Assembly: GCA_015075405.1 (NCBI GenBank)
Contig: JABTUK010000002.1
Coordinates: 1,178,001 to 1,242,000, forward strand
DNA length: 64,000 nt
Direction: 5' to 3'
DNA from: Anaerolineales bacterium
GTDB lineage: Bacteria; Chloroflexota; Anaerolineae; 4572-78; J111
Shown here one piece after another: positions 60,309 through 64,000 of the stretch. Positions within the stretch are counted from its first letter, which is position 1, and the number at the start of each line of letters is the position of its first letter. The notes under the pieces were generated by a model. The model was not told where the DNA came from. It ran no database searches and saw only the letters and a list, made by a program, of their open reading frames with translations. Both the position numbers and the translations under genes were made by a program.

Positions 60309-60691
60309 CTTCCCCTCCCGGCGCGGTAGCAGGTCAAGCAGATGCGAATATTCTTAGAAATATCGTGGTAATGTTCGGGCGGCGCTAATTGGCCGCAGAT
60401 GTCACAGATTTTGGGCTTGTACAGGCCGTAGGGCTGCTCGGCAAAGCATAAGGCGTATTTAAGGCAGACACGCCGCTCACCCTCGATGTAAGTGGCCGGG
60501 ATGAATGTTCCGGCGGCGATGGCCGCCAGATTCTTTTCAAAACAATCGTGGCAAATCCGGTAGCCCTTGAGGGTGTGATGGAAGTGATTCATATTAATCA
60601 GCGCATCACACTCGTTGCAGGTGGGCCGTTCTATGAGCCAAAAGTTCAAACAGTAGGCCGCGCGGTCACATTCGGGGGTTGTTGCCGGCAT
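60305..60691 (-). CDS. Zinc-ribbon-rich small protein
   Basis: A 128-aa protein with three CxxC knuckle groups: PTCNECDALI with YRICHDCFEK, a middle pair CLKYALCF, and ICDICGQLAPPEHYHDISKN followed by IRICLTCYRAG. These look like two zinc ribbons with the same word order (CxxC...H...(R)ICxxC), an internal duplication. It is coupled by a four-base overlap to the histidine phosphatase. No named family is recognised. Binding of nucleic acid or protein is the usual role of such ribbons. Confidence 0.7.
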   Translation of the reverse strand: MPATTPECDRAAYCLNFWLIERPTCNECDALINMNHFHHTLKGYRICHDCFEKNLAAIAAGTFIPATYIEGERRVCLKYALCFAEQPYGLYKPKICDICGQLAPPEHYHDISKNIRICLTCYRAGRGR

Positions 60692-60803
60692 TTTCTCATC
60701 ACCTCTGATTAGTTTCCCCCTTTGTTATTATTTTATCATGATTTTAGCGCCGCTGGCAACCTTAAAATGCGTAGCGCAATTTGATAGCTTGCCGAATCCA
60801 GCC

Positions 60804-60827
60804 GGTGACGCATAGGGATGCGTCACC
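60804..60827. repeat. Perfect hairpin GGTGACGCAT/ATGCGTCACC
   Basis: A 10-bp perfect stem with loop AGGG in the gap between the zinc-ribbon gene and the AP2-like gene. The same inner word GACGCATAGGGATGCG occurs in the repeat at 30786-30886. Confidence 0.8.
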
Positions 60828-60984
60828 TACGGAGTATTCGGATAGGCTCTTAGTAACGCCCTGCGTATTAGCCGCGCCCACGAAACCGCCAATAACGGGC
60901 AGCCTCAAAGGGCCAAACACTCCTTCACCTAAAAGCGAGCTCGGGGCGTCGGCCGCCCCATACGCTGGTTAGCTGCGGCCTGGC

Positions 60985-61566
60985 CTACAGATTGGCCTCT
61001 ATCTCCAATAGCCCTTCTCCAAACGTATCCCATTCCTCCGAACCAAAACTCCTATCTATCAGCCGGCTGTAGTGATACTCTTCAAAAAATTCTTCCAAGG
61101 CCTTTTCACTGCCCTGTTTAACCGCCCGTTCCCACTCCTGCCGAAATTCTATTGCCAGCCGTCTGGCTTCGCTGTAACCGTACCGCTCAATATTAAACTT
61201 CTTGTGATAGCGTTTTTGCCCCTCTGGCCCGATGGGAATGAAGGCGCACCAGTAGTCCACCAACCGTTCTTTATCCCACCGATGCGGATATTTGGTGTAA
61301 TACACGCCTTGAACTCCACTGGTGTTGCTGCTCAACAGCTTGCCTTGATGATAGGGCTGATTGCCGGGCACTTGTTGGGAAGGATGACTTTCCACATAAC
61401 CTTGCAGATAGGCTTGAGCTGCGGCCAGGGCTGGCTCTGACCCGCCGTACTGCCTATCACTAAAGAGTTTGGAATGATAGCCCCGTTTGCCACTACCCCG
61501 AACTTGCCAACCGTGAGTGCCGTGGGGCGAGTTTTTGGGTTTATCCAATCTAACAATATATGCCAT
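60985..61566 (-). CDS. AP2-like DNA-binding protein, probable duplicated domain
   Basis: A 193-aa protein. The second half has an AP2-like signature: SNTSGVQGVYYTKYPHRWDK, then YWCAFIPIGPEGQKRYHKKF and GYSEARRLAIEFRQEWERAV, that is, strand-strand-strand-helix with the usual W and EA(A/R)xxA helix. The first half (HGWQVRGSGKRGYHSKLFSD, GSEPALAAAQAYLQGYVESH) resembles the same pattern, so the protein may contain two AP2-like units. In bacteria AP2 domains are mostly found on HNH homing endonucleases and phage proteins. No HNH is present here. It may be a stand-alone relic or regulator. Confidence 0.65.
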   Translation of the reverse strand: MAYIVRLDKPKNSPHGTHGWQVRGSGKRGYHSKLFSDRQYGGSEPALAAAQAYLQGYVESHPSQQVPGNQPYHQGKLLSSNTSGVQGVYYTKYPHRWDKERLVDYWCAFIPIGPEGQKRYHKKFNIERYGYSEARRLAIEFRQEWERAVKQGSEKALEEFFEEYHYSRLIDRSFGSEEWDTFGEGLLEIEANL

Positions 61567-61660
61567 TGCTCCATTATAGCCTTATTTTTGGCCGTTCCCC
61601 TTTTCATTCAATAATTAACGCTGCCGCTCATCGGCAAACCTATTTTAATTCAAAATCAGC

Positions 61661-64000
61661 CTATCCCAAAATTGCCTTGAAGGGTATTAGCCTGTTACTC
61701 CAAACCAACAGTCCCAAGCAAACGAGCAGAGCGGTGAGAGAAATGGCTGCGCCCAGCCAAAAGCTTGTGGGACTGAATACCAGTTCTACCGTATGCTGTC
61801 CCTCCGGGACAACCACACCCTGTTGAATGATGTTGACCCGCAGCAGTTCTGCCGGCTGGCTGTCAATTTTGGCTTGCCAGCCGGGGTAAAAAATCTGGCT
61901 AAAAACCAACAGTTGCCGGCCTGAGACATTGGCTTGAGCTTGCAGATAGTTGGGGTCAAGGGCCAGAATGGTCACGGTTGAAGCGGTGGGGTCGGTGGGG
62001 GGCAGGTCGAGCGGGGTGGGCACGACGGCAGTCCGGCGTAGGTCAAAATCGTCGCTGGCCAGGCGGCTGATGGCCTCATTGTCGCCGGCAATCACCTCGA
62101 TATTTCCCACAAACCAGGCGCGGGGAAAAGGGTCGCCCATTTCGAATATCTTGAGATCGCCCTCTTCAAAAACCAGGCGCAAACCGGCATCAGCGATGTT
62201 GCGGCTGTCCACAATATAGCGCACGCTCAGCAATTGCCACAAACGCCAGGATGGCATTTGCCGCATAAAATTCTCCACCGAAGCCAATTGCAGTGGGGTA
62301 TTGCCGGTCAAATCCTGCAAATTATAAACCGAGGCGGCGCTGTTGCCGCCAGGCAGGAGTCCGCCGCTGACGATACGGGTTGGAAGGTTGAAGGGCTTGT
62401 CCTGAGCGAAGTCGAAGGGTTGGAAGGCTTGTCCTGAGCGAAGTCGAAGGGTTGGAAGGTTGGTTTGGAGGAATTGGACGATGCCGTTGGGGGTAAATGG
62501 GGGTGGGTTGGTGGGTTTTTCGAGGTTGAAGCGCCAGTTGACGGTGAAGAGGTTGAAGGCCAACCAGAGGGCAAGCAGGGCCATGCCCCAGGGGCGACGC
62601 AGCCAACCCCGCGAGCGGAGCAGGAGCAAAAGCAGCATGCCCCCCAGAATAATCAAGCCAAAAAGGTGATGCCACAAGACCCCATAAAAAAGGTTGACCT
62701 CATCGCCACGGGCGGTGGCGGCAGCAGAACCATAAATAAAAAAGGCAGTCAAAGCCAGGGCGAGGGCGGCCACCCAGCGCAGACGGCGTTCAAAGCGGGT
62801 AAAGGCAGAGCGAGCCAATTTGGGCAGTGGGCCGGTCAGAAAAAACGCCCCGTAACCGGTCAACACAGCGGCGCTAAAACTATAAATCAGAAACGCCCGT
62901 TCCTGTTGGCGAACCGCTTCGAACCCCGGCATAAGCAGGTAAAAGAGGGGATACAAGAAAGTATTGCCGCCAAAAGCCAGCAGCAAGCTGACCAATCCGG
63001 CGCCGGCCCAGAAGAGAATAGGGGGCCGGGGGTCGGGCTGCCGAGCGCGGAGCGCCCGGCGTGGGGGCCGGATGGTCAGGGCCAGGGCAATTAAGACGAG
63101 GGAGACGATGCCCACATACTGCGGCGAGCCGCCGAAAAAGCCGGGGTAGAGGATAGCGATAAACTCGTTGAGGGGCAGCCCGGCGGAGACGGCCTGATAG
63201 GAAAGGTCGGCCCGGAGGGAGTGAGCAATAAATTCGCGGGTAGGCAGGAGTTGAGCGGCGGCGAGGCAGACGCCCAGGACGATCATAAGGATGAAGGATG
63301 AAGGATGAAGGATGAAAGTTAATTTAGTTTGCGCCGTACGTTGACTCATGAATTCGTTGAAGGTTATGAAAAGGGTATAGGCCAAGCTGAGATAGAAGAT
63401 ATATAAAACGGTTTGAGGATGGCCGGCCAGGAGGGCCATAGCAAAGGCGAGTGCGCCCCAGTAGGGAGCAAGGGTGCGGGGGAGCAAGGGTGCGGGGGAG
63501 ATATTTTTATGAGTTATCGCTTGTTTTTGGTCAAAGGTCGGCGGTCGCGCAGCCGCGCTGATGGCCCACATGACCCAGGGCAGCCAGGCGCTGGTTTCTA
63601 AAATGGTGAGTTGCTGCACCGGGAAGCCGGTGAGGTAGCCGCCATAGGTAAAAGCCAGCGAGGCCATCAGTCCGCCGAAGCGGACGCGGCGGGGTGAGGC
63701 GAGGAGGGGGTGAGGCGAGGAGGCGAGGAGGTATGAGCGAATGAAGAGGTAGGTTCCAACGGCAGCCAGGGAGAAGTGAGCAATCGCTTGTAATTCCAAG
63801 GCCCATAAGGGAAAACCGAGGCCGGTCCAACCCAAGATGAGACTTTGCAGGAGGTGGGGCGGGTACAAGGCCCCGGATTGAATATCGGCCAGGGCGGGCT
63901 GGCCACCAAAGAGGTAGGGGTTCCAGAGGGGTATCTGGCCGCGCACCCATGCTTGGGCGGCAAAGGCACGCAAGGGATAGTATTGTTCGGTAAAGTCACC
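61661..64000 (-). CDS. YfhO-type multi-spanning membrane protein, 5' part outside the window
   Basis: The frame is open to the right edge (GDFTEQYYPLRAFAAQAW at 64000), so the N-terminus is missing. About 780 residues are visible. The start WVRGQIPLWNPYLFGGQPAL is the characteristic GT-C/YfhO motif, followed by some ten hydrophobic helices and a C-terminal outer domain (LVFSQIFYPGWQAKIDSQPA, NIIQQGVVVPEGQHTVELVF). YfhO proteins are linked to glycosylation of envelope polymers. Two repeat tracts lie inside: LRLRSGQAFQPFDFAQDKPF (62378-62468) and FILHPSSFIL, from a 7-bp tandem repeat (63287-63314). Confidence 0.92.
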   Translation of the reverse strand, partial: GDFTEQYYPLRAFAAQAWVRGQIPLWNPYLFGGQPALADIQSGALYPPHLLQSLILGWTGLGFPLWALELQAIAHFSLAAVGTYLFIRSYLLASSPHPLLASPRRVRFGGLMASLAFTYGGYLTGFPVQQLTILETSAWLPWVMWAISAAARPPTFDQKQAITHKNISPAPLLPRTLAPYWGALAFAMALLAGHPQTVLYIFYLSLAYTLFITFNEFMSQRTAQTKLTFILHPSSFILMIVLGVCLAAAQLLPTREFIAHSLRADLSYQAVSAGLPLNEFIAILYPGFFGGSPQYVGIVSLVLIALALTIRPPRRALRARQPDPRPPILFWAGAGLVSLLLAFGGNTFLYPLFYLLMPGFEAVRQQERAFLIYSFSAAVLTGYGAFFLTGPLPKLARSAFTRFERRLRWVAALALALTAFFIYGSAAATARGDEVNLFYGVLWHHLFGLIILGGMLLLLLLRSRGWLRRPWGMALLALWLAFNLFTVNWRFNLEKPTNPPPFTPNGIVQFLQTNLPTLRLRSGQAFQPFDFAQDKPFNLPTRIVSGGLLPGGNSAASVYNLQDLTGNTPLQLASVENFMRQMPSWRLWQLLSVRYIVDSRNIADAGLRLVFEEGDLKIFEMGDPFPRAWFVGNIEVIAGDNEAISRLASDDFDLRRTAVVPTPLDLPPTDPTASTVTILALDPNYLQAQANVSGRQLLVFSQIFYPGWQAKIDSQPAELLRVNIIQQGVVVPEGQHTVELVFSPTSFWLGAAISLTALLVCLGLLVWSNRLIPFKAILG
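62378..62468. repeat. Repeat insert inside the YfhO-type gene
   Basis: Two copies of CTTGTCCTGAGCGAAGTCGA followed by AGGGTTGGAAGG, the reverse complement of the insert in the ferredoxin-flavoprotein gene. It is read in frame. Confidence 0.9.
63287..63314. repeat. AAGGATG heptamer repeat inside the YfhO-type gene
   Basis: Four perfect tandem copies of AAGGATG on the plus strand, read on the minus strand as part of FILHPSSFIL. A change of one unit would shift the reading frame. Confidence 0.9.

Noticed and set aside
60849..60984. Possible tRNA or small RNA in the gap before the AP2-like gene
   Set aside because: No cloverleaf with TTCGA-type arm or CCA-like end could be folded by eye, so nothing was called.

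Overview
The window looks like one contig from an anaerobic or facultative Chloroflexota bacterium, probably Anaerolineae-like. This is inferred from gene content and style, not from a marker gene: a MalT-type regulator, PP2C/beta-propeller and Thr/Pro-linker surface proteins, many c-type cytochromes, menaquinone-type MenC, and a high density of dispersed palindromic repeats. No rRNA, tRNA or CRISPR array was seen.

Layout. 0.1-8.5 kb: a sensor kinase, a small membrane protein, a PCYCGC lipoprotein, a DUF1573-like protein interrupted by an in-frame TGA with a SECIS-like hairpin (candidate selenoprotein), a His-rich monoheme cytochrome, an ECF sigma/membrane anti-sigma pair, the copper ATPase CopA and a DUF1684 protein. 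8.6-19.2 kb: a respiratory island of five multiheme cytochromes (9, 5, 14, 10 and 7 heme sites, 45 in all), one fused to a cytochrome b module, ending in a HybA-like Fe-S protein and a HybB/NrfD-like quinone-site subunit. A perfect FNR-type box precedes the decaheme gene, and a NarXL-like two-component system follows at 20.3-23.0 kb. 24.6-29.4 kb: xpt-guaA and a PP2C-like/beta-propeller membrane protein. 29.4-32.4 kb: an IS4-family element with 9-bp target duplications, then frameshift-ridden SorC-type regulator and GutM genes. 32.7-36.7 kb: a glucitol-type PTS with SrlE split in two, an SAF-domain oxidoreductase and HPr. 36.9-42.8 kb: a three-gene SNF2 helicase, SWIM protein and Helicase_C_3-like cluster. 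43.2-47.8 kb: a KaiC/RAD55-like ATPase and three membrane-anchored surface proteins, two of them paralogues. 48.3-64 kb: GNAT-MenC, a PNPOx-like protein, a CPBP protease, a MalT-like regulator, MutY, endonuclease IV, a ferredoxin-flavoprotein fusion, a histidine phosphatase, a zinc-ribbon protein, an AP2-like protein and a YfhO-type membrane protein that runs off the end.

How the parts fit. The cytochrome island reads as a route from menaquinol (HybB/NrfD and cytochrome b modules) through periplasmic or surface multiheme proteins to an external or high-potential acceptor, under probable oxygen/redox control. The first 8 kb reads as a copper/redox-metal handling and envelope-stress region.

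A notable whole-window theme is that the short repeats filling intergenic spaces also sit inside genes, in frame (the PCYCGC lipoprotein, copA, guaA, the MalT-like regulator, mutY, the ferredoxin-flavoprotein and yfhO), adding low-complexity peptides at what look like surface loops or termini.
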